DNA of 13,436 bases, taken from assembly GCA_036507695.1 (NCBI GenBank), contig DATCIR010000144.1, positions 1-13,436 on the forward strand. The letters are read 5' to 3'. Of the stretch, positions 6,888 through 13,245 are shown in pieces. The position numbers and the translations under genes are program-made. Under the pieces are notes generated by a model that saw nothing but the letters and a program-made list of their open reading frames with translations, made no database searches and had not been told where the DNA came from. How positions within the stretch are numbered: the first letter of the stretch is position 1; each line of letters begins with the position of its first letter. This DNA comes from JAKEGK01 sp036507695 (GTDB lineage Bacteria; Pseudomonadota; Gammaproteobacteria; SZUA-152).

Positions 6888-8111
6888 CTAGTGAGGTACC
6901 GTGATCTCAAAACAGGCGCCAATTTCCAGACTGGACGATAACGCGTTATTGTCATCCGCTTTGCTAATAGCCTGGCGAATAGTTTGCAATTCTTTTTGCG
7001 GGATATCGGAATGATTGATCACCTTCAACGAGCCTTTGTGACGATGGATTATTTCTTTGGATATCCACAAACCTAAACCGGTGCCTTTGGCTTTCGTCGT
7101 AAACAACGGTTCAAAGATATTTTTTCTGAGGTTGTCAGGAATACCCGGACCGGTATCGATAATCTTTAGCGTATCCATTTTTTGCTGCGAGCTTACCAGC
7201 AACATAACATGGCCTTTATCCCCCACTGCCTGAACCGCATTGGTTAATAGATTGCTCAATACCTGCTTCAATTGCATGCGATCCGCGTTAAGCATAAAAG
7301 GCCGGGGATTGCGGTGATAGTGAAACTGGATAGAATCAGGTAACTTGATGCTTTGCATAATCTCATCGACCATGGTATCGAGATTGGTATATTGCCGGTT
7401 GGGTGACTTGGCACGGGTGGTTTCGGATAAATTGGATATGATACGATTTGCGGCATCCACTTCCCTTTCGATGATCTCCACGTACTCCTGGCAGTCACCA
7501 TTGCCTTCCAGTTTCCGCTTCAACAGAAAGGCCGCGTTACGAATCACCCCCAATGGATTGCATATCTCATGGCTTACGGTTGCAACCAGTTGCCCCAACA
7601 GTGCCATGCGTTCCTTGCGCAACAATTCAGTTTGCACGTTCTGGAGTTCCTTTGTGCGTTCATGCACGAGGTCTTCGAGATGATTGCGGTATTTTTCCAG
7701 TTCCTGTTCGGCGCGTTTTTTATCGCGGCGGCTTTGCGCGTCCAGTAATTCCCGCCGGATGGCCGGAATCAAGCGTGACATATTATCTTTCATCACGTAG
7801 TCGTTGGCGCCGGCCAGCATCATCTCCACGGCCTTTTCTTCACCCACCACCCCGGACAGTACAACAAACGGAGTATCGATCTCCATGCCACGAACGATTT
7901 TCAAGGCGTCGATGCCGCTGAACTTCGGCATATAAAAGTCACACACGATCAAATCCCAGGTACTCATGGTCAGTGCTTCGCGCAACGCGGTTTCGGTCCA
8001 GACTTGCGTGTAAAGCGGTTCGTAGCCGTTCTGCCTTAGCAATCGCACCAGCAGTTGCGCATCGTCTTCGTTGTCTTCAATGATTAATATGGATAATGGT
8101 TTATCGGCCAT
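6888..8111 (-). CDS. Hybrid sensor kinase with N-terminal receiver: REC-coiled coil-HisKA-HATPase
   Basis: 407 residues, no membrane segment, so cytosolic. REC spans 1-127 with Glu12-Asp13, phosphoacceptor Asp58, Ser86 and Lys108. A charged coiled coil follows (about 128-168, with LEDLVHERTKELQ). HisKA carries VSHEICNPL, phosphoacceptor His181. HATPase_c has the N box NLLTNAVQAV (287-296), DTGPGIP (319-325), FEPLFTTK (333-340) and GTGLGL (343-348). With no sensor domain, its input is probably phosphorylation of the N-terminal receiver or contact with another protein. Oddly, about 30 residues (roughly 367-396, helical and charged) are inserted between the HKGSLKVIN strand and the final IGACFEITVP strand of the ATPase fold. 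The ATG at 8111 has only a weak GAG upstream. It lies upstream of the receiver and GGDEF-EAL genes on the same strand, but the 349-base gap suggests separate promoters. Confidence 0.92.
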   Translation of the reverse strand: MADKPLSILIIEDNEDDAQLLVRLLRQNGYEPLYTQVWTETALREALTMSTWDLIVCDFYMPKFSGIDALKIVRGMEIDTPFVVLSGVVGEEKAVEMMLAGANDYVMKDNMSRLIPAIRRELLDAQSRRDKKRAEQELEKYRNHLEDLVHERTKELQNVQTELLRKERMALLGQLVATVSHEICNPLGVIRNAAFLLKRKLEGNGDCQEYVEIIEREVDAANRIISNLSETTRAKSPNRQYTNLDTMVDEIMQSIKLPDSIQFHYHRNPRPFMLNADRMQLKQVLSNLLTNAVQAVGDKGHVMLLVSSQQKMDTLKIIDTGPGIPDNLRKNIFEPLFTTKAKGTGLGLWISKEIIHRHKGSLKVINHSDIPQKELQTIRQAISKADDNNALSSSLEIGACFEITVPH

Positions 8112-8325
8112 AGACTCTGGAGTCGATGCTGCCCGGGCTCCCCTTTTTTATCACGTTTTTCACACGTCAAAATAATTCGCTGCTTAGCTTTATATATACG
8201 AAATGAATGTTCTTGCTAGTCAGGCCATGGAGATCTGAATCTGGCGAATTCATTAGAGAGTGTAATGCAAAATCAACGAACTACAATATCACTTACTTTT
8301 TACCTTGTTAATCACAGGAATTGTT
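8112..8325. other. Intergenic region upstream of the kinase gene
   Basis: 214 AT-rich bases between the transporter stop and the kinase start. On the minus strand a TTGACG occurs (near 8166-8171), but no -10 hexamer is well placed after it. A small inverted repeat GACTC-TG-GAGTC (8113-8124) lies just before the kinase ATG. No gene, RNA or clear terminator was recognised. Confidence 0.35.
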
Positions 8326-9573
8326 TCATACGTGCGGTGTTTTGGATAGTAATAACGCGCCGCCCACAAAAAACACCAGCAACGACAACATAGCCAATCG
8401 ATGATCCTGCATCAGCAGGACCGTAACCGCTACTAGCAAGGGTCCCAGCAATGCCGCCGACTTACCCATCATATTATAAAAACCAAAAAATTCGGCGGAC
8501 TGATTGGCGGGAATAAGATCCGCATAGAGAGAACGGCTGAGAGATTGCACGCCTCCCTGCACCAGGCCAACAATTGCCGCCAGCACATAAAACTCCCAAA
8601 CCGCGTCCATAAAAAACGCCCACACCGATACGAAACTATAGACCGCCAGCCCAATATAGATGCCTTTCTTCGCGCCGATGCGCTGCCCCACATAGCCGAA
8701 CGCAATCGCCGCGGGAAACCCGATAAACTGGGTTATTAACAGCGCAATAATCAAATCCTGTTGTTGAAAGCCGATGGACAATCCAAAATCCACCGCCATG
8801 CGCACCACGGTATCGACGCCATCGATATACAACCAGTAAGCGAGCAGAAAAAACAATACCGGCCGCAAGGCGCGGATTTGAGAAATGGTGGTGGCAATCT
8901 GCTTAGCCCCCTGGCGGATTGCCGGTAACAATGGCACAGACTGTTTGCTGTTTTTTTCGCGCACAAACAACAACAGGGGAACACTGAACAGCAACCACCA
9001 AATCGCCACGCTTAAGAATGACAAACGCACTGCCTCAGCCGCGTGTTCAAGGCCAAAGCTTTCGGGCGACAAACTCATCGCCACGTTGATGGCGAATAAA
9101 AGCCCGCCTCCCAAGTAACCCAGGGCGAAACCCAGGGCGGATACCAGATCACGGTTATTTTCCGTGGAAACGCTCAAAATCAACGCATCATAAAATACAT
9201 TGGCGCCCATAAAACCGATGGTTGCCGCGCAATAGAGCGATATCGCAAGCGCCCATTCGTTATACTCCACCCAGTATAGAACACCCGTAGCTACGATGCC
9301 GAACACTGTAAATAGCACCAGAAAGATCTTTGTGAACTGACCTATGTCAGCGATAGCGCCGATCAAGGGTGCAATTAACATCACGACCAGACTTGACGCC
9401 GCGTTGCCGACTCCAAGCTGAAACGTACTCTCGGCCGCTGTTGCGTCAGCCGCCCAATACTGTTTATAGAATACCGGAAAAAATCCCGCCATTACGGTGG
9501 TGGCGAACGCGGAATTGGCCCAGTCATACAGCGCCCAGGAATACACCGACTTTTTATTTTCAAGATATTTCAT
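8326..9573 (-). CDS. MFS transporter, UMF1/Atg22-like family
   Basis: 415 residues with about twelve hydrophobic membrane segments, an integral inner-membrane protein. The N-terminal SWALYDWANSAFATTVMAGFFPVFY is the hallmark of the UMF1 family of the major facilitator superfamily, related to the yeast vacuolar effluxer Atg22. LIGAIADIGQFTK in the loop after the second segment matches MFS motif A in a reduced form. The cytoplasmic middle loop is basic (REKNSKQSVPLLPAIRQGAKQ). The length is normal for the family. The substrate of bacterial members is not established. The ATG at 9573 has no clear Shine-Dalgarno site, but the family motif begins ten residues in, so the start is reasonable. A MITE-like element begins 30 bases upstream of the start and may have displaced or supplied its promoter. 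It is separated by 214 bases from the kinase gene and is probably not part of that system. Confidence 0.88.
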   Translation of the reverse strand: MKYLENKKSVYSWALYDWANSAFATTVMAGFFPVFYKQYWAADATAAESTFQLGVGNAASSLVVMLIAPLIGAIADIGQFTKIFLVLFTVFGIVATGVLYWVEYNEWALAISLYCAATIGFMGANVFYDALILSVSTENNRDLVSALGFALGYLGGGLLFAINVAMSLSPESFGLEHAAEAVRLSFLSVAIWWLLFSVPLLLFVREKNSKQSVPLLPAIRQGAKQIATTISQIRALRPVLFFLLAYWLYIDGVDTVVRMAVDFGLSIGFQQQDLIIALLITQFIGFPAAIAFGYVGQRIGAKKGIYIGLAVYSFVSVWAFFMDAVWEFYVLAAIVGLVQGGVQSLSRSLYADLIPANQSAEFFGFYNMMGKSAALLGPLLVAVTVLLMQDHRLAMLSLLVFFVGGALLLSKTPHV

Positions 9574-9603
9574 CTATTATCGACACACTATGGTTATTTA
9601 TTG

Positions 9604-9762
9604 GTAACTACTCACCCCGTGTGCAGCCTAGGTTAAAGCGGTGCTGGTGTCTCCTGCCGGGGCGTCTGTGCGGCCAGGGATGGCCGCAGTCGAGCCTACA
9701 GGGACGTACTTGTGGCGTCCCCCGGCAGGAGACACCGGCGCCGCCCACGGGTGAGTAGTTAC
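9604..9762. mobile_element. MITE-like element, copy 1 (159 bp, intact)
   Basis: The ends are inverted repeats: GTAACTACTCACCCCGTG (9604-9621) against CACGGGTGAGTAGTTAC (9746-9762), 17 of 18 positions with one gap. It is flanked by a perfect 8-base direct repeat ATTTATTG (9596-9603 and 9763-9770), the signature of transposition. Inside is a second, perfect 17-base inverted repeat GGTGTCTCCTGCCGGGG (9646-9662) with its complement at 9720-9736, enclosing hairpins GCGGCC-AGGGAT-GGCCGC (9670-9687) and GGGACG-9-CGTCCC (9701-9721). It has no coding capacity. GTAA ends with 8-base duplications are the pattern of IS66-family elements, so an IS66-type transposase is a plausible mobiliser; that is inference. 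A second copy lies at 13246. Confidence 0.87.
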
Positions 9763-9764
9763 AT

Positions 9765-9814
9765 TTATTGTTGGTATTGTTATTGTTGGTATTGTTATTG
9801 TTGGTATTGTTATT
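9765..9814. repeat. 15-base tandem repeat, 3.3 copies
   Basis: TTATTGTTGGTATTG is repeated exactly at 9765-9779, 9780-9794 and 9795-9809, followed by a partial unit TTATT (9810-9814). It directly abuts the right end of the MITE-like element; the right-hand target duplication overlaps the first unit, so the element inserted at the edge of this array. Confidence 0.95.
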
Positions 9815-10147
9815 CTTACCTCGCTTGCTCTGCCGGCCGCTTTTTTTGTGGTGGTTTTTCGGATTATAGTTAAGCTAGCTATTAGAGGCGCATGCTATGC
9901 TGTGGAGTACTTTCAATATAGTACAACTCAGGTATGAATAGCACTTACGGAAGCCAGCAAAACAAATTAATCCGCGTTTACCAGGGCCAGCTATGGGATA
10001 CAACTAAAAAACCGTGATTGTCACCGCGACTGGTTTCGAACTGCCCCGGAACCGCGGCGAAAATTCGAATTCGTGAAGGAGGCTGGAATTCGGAATAACT
10101 AAAGGCGGCGGCAAGCAGGAACTCGGCGCGCCGGCTGCGCTCTAACC

Positions 10148-11092
10148 ATGCACTGTACAAAAAAGCCCGATTTAATTGATACCTACATGAATCATAAATT
10201 CCTGACAGTGATTGGACTGGTTAGCATGGGTGTGATGGCTGCCGCCACGTTTAACGCACTCACCGGTTCGCAACCAGCCTCCCCGGAAGTAAAACGTCCC
10301 GCCAAAACCAGCCCGGAAAGCGGCCTTGGCAATCCTTTTGCTGCGCCCGCCGGTGAAGCATTCGATGCCACATTTGACAGCAAACTTGCCGAGTTAGAAC
10401 ACGCTATTCAGACTTTACAGGAAACGCTCCAGTCTGAAACACAAAAACGGCGGCAGCTGGAACAAAAAGTCGCCCTGCTCGATAAAGGCGCCCAACCTGA
10501 TAACAACGCCCAGGCAAGCGGAATCGCCGATCCGGCATCCATGCGTGACGCCGCAAATTCCCGCCAAACAGGCGGCGGCAACCTGAACCCCAACTGGTTC
10601 AATGAACAGGCTCTGCTTGACGCCGGTATCGACCACGCCAAAGTCAGTTATATCAAAAATGTATTTGAACAATCGGAACTGGACCGGCTTTATATTCGCG
10701 ACCAGGCAACCCGCGAAGGCTGGATGGGGACTGAAAGATTCAACAACGCCGTGAAGGAGATCGCGGACCGCTCCAACGCGTTGCGCGAACAATTGAGCGA
10801 TAACGAATATGACGCGTACCTTTACGCCGCCGGCCTCTCCAACCGCGTTATCGTGGAAAGTGTGCTCAGCAATTCACCGGCCGGCATCGCAGGCATTAAA
10901 TCAGGCGATATCATCCTCAGCTATGACAACCAACGGATTTACAATTGGCCGGATCTCACCAGCGCTACCAGTCAAGGCACGGTCAATGCTACCGTTGCGG
11001 TAAACATCATCCGCGATAATCAACAGCAACTGATTTACGTTCCCCGCGGACCGCTGGGCATAAGGCTAACAACTGACAGTGTTGCGCCGTAA
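10148..11092 (+). CDS. Membrane-anchored PDZ-domain protein
   Basis: 314 residues from the ATG at 10148, or 301 from the ATG at 10187. The second start puts a standard signal or anchor sequence at the N-terminus (MNHKFLTVIGLVSMGVMAAA); neither has a clear Shine-Dalgarno site. A Pro/Ser-rich linker leads to a coiled coil (about 78-115, LAELEHAIQTLQETLQ with charged heptads), then a helical region with ALLDAGIDHAKVSYIKNVFE and LDRLYIRDQATREGW, then a C-terminal PDZ domain (about 230-310: SNSPAGIAGIKSGDIILSYD and VAVNIIRDNQQQLIYVPRG). No protease or other catalytic motif is present. It probably acts in the periplasm as a binding or scaffolding protein attached to the inner membrane. It stands alone, convergent with the OmpW gene. 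The domain is clear; the role is unknown. Confidence 0.8.
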   Translation: MHCTKKPDLIDTYMNHKFLTVIGLVSMGVMAAATFNALTGSQPASPEVKRPAKTSPESGLGNPFAAPAGEAFDATFDSKLAELEHAIQTLQETLQSETQKRRQLEQKVALLDKGAQPDNNAQASGIADPASMRDAANSRQTGGGNLNPNWFNEQALLDAGIDHAKVSYIKNVFEQSELDRLYIRDQATREGWMGTERFNNAVKEIADRSNALREQLSDNEYDAYLYAAGLSNRVIVESVLSNSPAGIAGIKSGDIILSYDNQRIYNWPDLTSATSQGTVNATVAVNIIRDNQQQLIYVPRGPLGIRLTTDSVAP

Positions 11093-11117
11093 CGCCAAGA
11101 CATTTGCCGGGGGTACA

Positions 11118-11200
11118 GCGCGCGTTTTGCCGTATCCATGGATTCCAGGAATGGCGAATGCGCGCCTCACCTAACCAGCACCTTACATAACGTGTTATGT
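11118..11200. other. Inverted repeats between convergent PDZ and OmpW genes
   Basis: Two structures occupy the 132-base gap. An imperfect long hairpin joins GCGCGC at 11118-11123 and 11160-11165, with partly paired flanks and an ATCCATGGAT palindrome (11134-11143) in the middle. A tidy hairpin ACATAAC-GT-GTTATGT lies at 11185-11200. Neither is followed by a clear T-run on either strand, so they are only candidate shared terminators; the second could equally be an operator-like site. Confidence 0.4.
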
Positions 11201-11224
11201 GATGCCGCATTTTGTCACAATCTA

Positions 11225-11902
11225 TTAAAATTTCTTGCCGATGCCGACGCCGAAAACCCATGGATTGATTTCAACATCGATTGTTGATGCTGTTGCGCCG
11301 TCCGCTTTAACCGCTGCTTCCGTTTCGATCTGAATATATTTAACGTCGGCGTTAAAGAACCAGCCACCGCTGATATCTACATCCAGGCCGGCCTGTGCCG
11401 CAAACCCAAAGGAGGGATCCAGATCCAGGCTGGTCGTTGCTGCGCCCAGCCCGCCGGTCAATGAATCCGTTGTGCTTTCATCATAGAACAAGGTGTAATT
11501 TAGTCCGACTCCGGCATAAGGCCGTATGTTCGCGCCAGGCGAGAAATGATATTGCAATGTTAATGTTGGCGGCAACACACCGGTCTCCGCGATCTTGCCC
11601 AAAGCCGACAAATTCCCTTCACCGCTAATATCATGTTTGGTGGTGGCCAGGATCAATTCCAGACCCACGTTGGATTTCAGCATATAAGTAAAATCCACTT
11701 CGAGCGTAGTGGCCGCATCCACGCCCACCGGTGTATTGCTGCCGGCGCCCAACGCATCTTCGCTGCTATCATTGGGACTGACATTGATAATTCTGCCGCG
11801 CACGATCCAGTCACCGGCTTGCGCCAGAACATCGATAGAAACAAAAGACAAAAGCATCCCGATTAAAGCCAGGCGAACGCCGGCTTTAGCGTAAAAGTTC
11901 AT
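11225..11902 (-). CDS. ompW: OmpW-family outer membrane beta-barrel protein
   Basis: 225 residues. Residues 1-27 are a signal peptide ending VLA before QAGDW. The mature part opens with GDWIVRGRIINVSPND, the usual OmpW start, and alternates amphipathic strands: TTLEVDFTYMLKSNVGLELIL, PPTLTLQYHF, IRPYAGVGLNYTLFY, GWFFNADVKYIQIET, and a C-terminal strand ending in Phe (VFGVGIGKKF), the signal recognised by the BAM machinery. OmpW forms a small eight-stranded barrel proposed to pass hydrophobic molecules. GGAG lies eight bases before the ATG. A consensus FNR box with a suitable -10 stands about 155 bases upstream, agreeing with the known FNR control of enterobacterial ompW. It is convergent with the PDZ gene. 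Confidence 0.9.
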   Translation of the reverse strand: MNFYAKAGVRLALIGMLLSFVSIDVLAQAGDWIVRGRIINVSPNDSSEDALGAGSNTPVGVDAATTLEVDFTYMLKSNVGLELILATTKHDISGEGNLSALGKIAETGVLPPTLTLQYHFSPGANIRPYAGVGLNYTLFYDESTTDSLTGGLGAATTSLDLDPSFGFAAQAGLDVDISGGWFFNADVKYIQIETEAAVKADGATASTIDVEINPWVFGVGIGKKF

Positions 11903-12244
11903 AACAAAACCTCCGCTGAATGATTGATTAGGTGAGAAGTGACCTGAATTTATAGTTGTATATGTTTTATAGTTATCTGCCCGCTGGTTTTAATGTATTC
12001 CTCCCTCTTTATTTATAGCAGGGTCACTATGCACGAATAACCACACAATCTTCATTGATATAAATCAAAGTTTACTGTCTGATGACTCATCTCAGCGGAC
12101 CGGAAAATCAAAAATTCCACGAAATCGAAAAAAATTCGTCAGTGAATGACCCAGCAATAGACCGAGTTAAAAAGCGGAACTAACAAAAGATGAGATAAGA
12201 GAAGAATGAAGCAATAGATGCCTGCGTTAAATGGCGCGTATTTT
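11903..12244. other. Intergenic region upstream of ompW
   Basis: 342 AT-rich bases. The part nearest ompW holds its leader and the FNR-type promoter (12026-12068). The remainder, 12070-12244, lies after the small membrane protein gene; it shows no coding frame and no convincing terminator (only a weak TTC/GAA stem before a T7 run on the minus strand near 12130-12139). Confidence 0.5.
12026..12068 (-). promoter_or_regulatory. FNR/Anr-type class II promoter of ompW
   Basis: TTGAT-ATAA-ATCAA at 12055-12068 matches the FNR consensus at every defined base. On the minus strand it is followed after 23 bases by CATAGT (12031 to 12026), four of six matches to TATAAT. This places the box centre close to -41.5, the standard class II activator position, with transcription starting near 12020 and a leader of about 118 bases. 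The box has dyad symmetry, but no plus-strand gene lies nearby, so ompW is the target. This predicts oxygen-responsive expression. Confidence 0.75.
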
Positions 12245-12529
12245 TTAACGGCGTCCGCTAAACCTGTCTGCCAGGTAATCAACAAACACCATCAACACCG
12301 ATAAAATAGCGCTCCCCAAAGTTAACGCAACCGCGGCGGCGAATATGCCCACGGCGATGACGATCACCAGCCCCAGGGTCGCGGCAATCGACACGCCAAT
12401 AATCGGCAGTAACACAAAAACAATCAAGGCGGAAATCGCAATCGCGCCGATTAACACCGCCACTGCGAGGCCGTATTTCACAATCGGACTGGTGCATTCC
12501 TTGCCGTTAATAATAATACGCAATGACAT
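12245..12529 (-). CDS. Small hydrophobic membrane protein of unknown function
   Basis: 94 residues from the ATG at 12529, which has an AGG seven to eight bases upstream (cAGGtaccacttATG). A longer frame exists from 12622, but its extra 31 residues lack a ribosome site and look non-coding. A polar start (MSLRIIINGKECTSP) is followed by almost continuous hydrophobic sequence, about 18-44 and 46-86, enough for two to three membrane helices rich in Ala, Val and Ile, then a charged tail (DYLADRFSGRR). I do not recognise the family. It lies downstream of the L,D-transpeptidase gene on the same strand with a 157-base gap, so cotranscription is possible but not evident. Confidence 0.6.
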   Translation of the reverse strand: MSLRIIINGKECTSPIVKYGLAVAVLIGAIAISALIVFVLLPIIGVSIAATLGLVIVIAVGIFAAAVALTLGSAILSVLMVFVDYLADRFSGRR

Positions 12530-12625
12530 AAGTGGTACCTGAAAAATTACACGAATGGACCCATCATACAACACCCAAGTCAGAACGGCACGCTCAGATG
12601 CGGCGCATTTGCTGGCCGGCAATTC

Positions 12626-12654
12626 GGTAACTAACGAAAGGTAACTTACGAAGG
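12626..12654. repeat. 14-base direct repeat between transpeptidase and membrane protein genes
   Basis: GGTAACTAACGAAA (12626-12639) is followed directly by GGTAACTTACGAAG (12640-12653), two differences in 14. It sits just after the transpeptidase stop on the minus strand. Its purpose is unknown; it may be a simple duplication. Confidence 0.7.
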
Positions 12655-12686
12655 CTTTTTAGTCAGTAAAAAACCGGCAAGGCGTC

Positions 12687-13178
12687 TCAGGGCTTGATCA
12701 CGATCGGGGTTCCGGGATCCACTGCATCCCAGATTTGATCCATGGCGCTGTTGGTTACCGCGATACAACCATCAGTCCAATTCTTGGATTGCCGGGTAAA
12801 TGATACTTTACTGAAACTGTTTTTCTGACCGTGTATCATGATTTGCCCGCCCGGATCGACCCCCAGTTCTGCAGCGCGTTTGATATCAGCTTCGTTCGGA
12901 TAGGAAATACGGATGGCTTTGTAAAACGCGCTGTCAATCTTTTTGAAATCCAGTATATAACGGCCTTCCGGTGTGCGTTGATCCCCTTCCTGTTGCTTAT
13001 GACCGTTTGGCTTGGAGCCTAACGCAATGCGATAGGTTTTGAACACCTTGTTATCTTTTAGCAAGTAAAGCCGGGTCTTGGATTTTTCCACAATAACCAG
13101 ATCCGCCTTTTCAGCCGCCAAAGCCGGTACCAGTATCAGCGGCAATAGTACTAGTAGTAATAACAACCAGCGGGCCAT
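12687..13178 (-). CDS. L,D-transpeptidase (YkuD domain), periplasmic
   Basis: 163 residues from the ATG at 13178, preferred because AGG lies six bases upstream; a tandem ATG at 13181 sits too close to it, and a TTG at 13199 is unlikely. Residues 1-22 are a signal peptide (long Leu run, ending ALA). The YkuD domain runs from LVIVEKSKTRLYLL to the end: RTPEGRY, IMIHG with His116, and NWTDGCIAVTN with catalytic Cys138. TDGCIAV replaces the more usual SxGCIRM, as in the ErfK/YafK-like branch. Enzymes of this fold cross-link or trim murein peptides, or attach proteins to it, in the periplasm. There is no LysM or other peptidoglycan-binding domain. The second MITE-like copy begins 67 bases upstream of the start. 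Fold and active site are clear; the exact reaction is not. Confidence 0.9.
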   Translation of the reverse strand: MARWLLLLLVLLPLILVPALAAEKADLVIVEKSKTRLYLLKDNKVFKTYRIALGSKPNGHKQQEGDQRTPEGRYILDFKKIDSAFYKAIRISYPNEADIKRAAELGVDPGGQIMIHGQKNSFSKVSFTRQSKNWTDGCIAVTNSAMDQIWDAVDPGTPIVIKP

Positions 13179-13245
13179 CATAAACCTGCAACCAACCAAG
13201 AAACTTGCCTTACACGATAAAATGCTGACTCAACTTAATTTTAGT

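Larger units (their letters stand above)
9574..10147. other. Long intergenic region between divergent transporter and PDZ genes
   Basis: 574 bases with no credible gene. From left to right it holds a short AT-rich leader of the transporter, the MITE-like element (9604-9762), a 15-base tandem repeat (9765-9814), and about 330 bases of unassigned sequence. The last part contains a hairpin GTACT-8-AGTAC near 9908-9925 and a G+C-rich stretch 10020-10146. A minus-strand frame there (9978-10160, 60 codons) lacks a ribosome site and is not called as a gene. No paired -35/-10 for the PDZ gene was found. Confidence 0.55.

Noticed and set aside
6669..6941. Plus-strand frame with AMNFAMNF repeats
   Set aside because: It is the translation of the 12-base tandem array, has no ribosome site and overlaps the kinase 3' end in antisense.
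8130..8175. Sigma-70 promoter for the kinase (TTGACG on the minus strand)
   Set aside because: At 16-18 bases there is no TATAAT-like hexamer; GATAAA is only 12 bases away.
10030..10052. Possible tRNA T-arm (GGTTTCGAACTGCC)
   Set aside because: No matching anticodon arm, D arm or acceptor stem could be placed on either strand.
9978..10160. Minus-strand frame of 60 codons
   Set aside because: No Shine-Dalgarno site, an odd residue mix, and it overlaps the start of the PDZ gene; better seen as possible repetitive DNA.
12660..12690. Rho-independent terminator after the L,D-transpeptidase gene
   Set aside because: A T6 run exists on the minus strand, but the CAAG/CTTG stem before it has mismatches and only four secure pairs.
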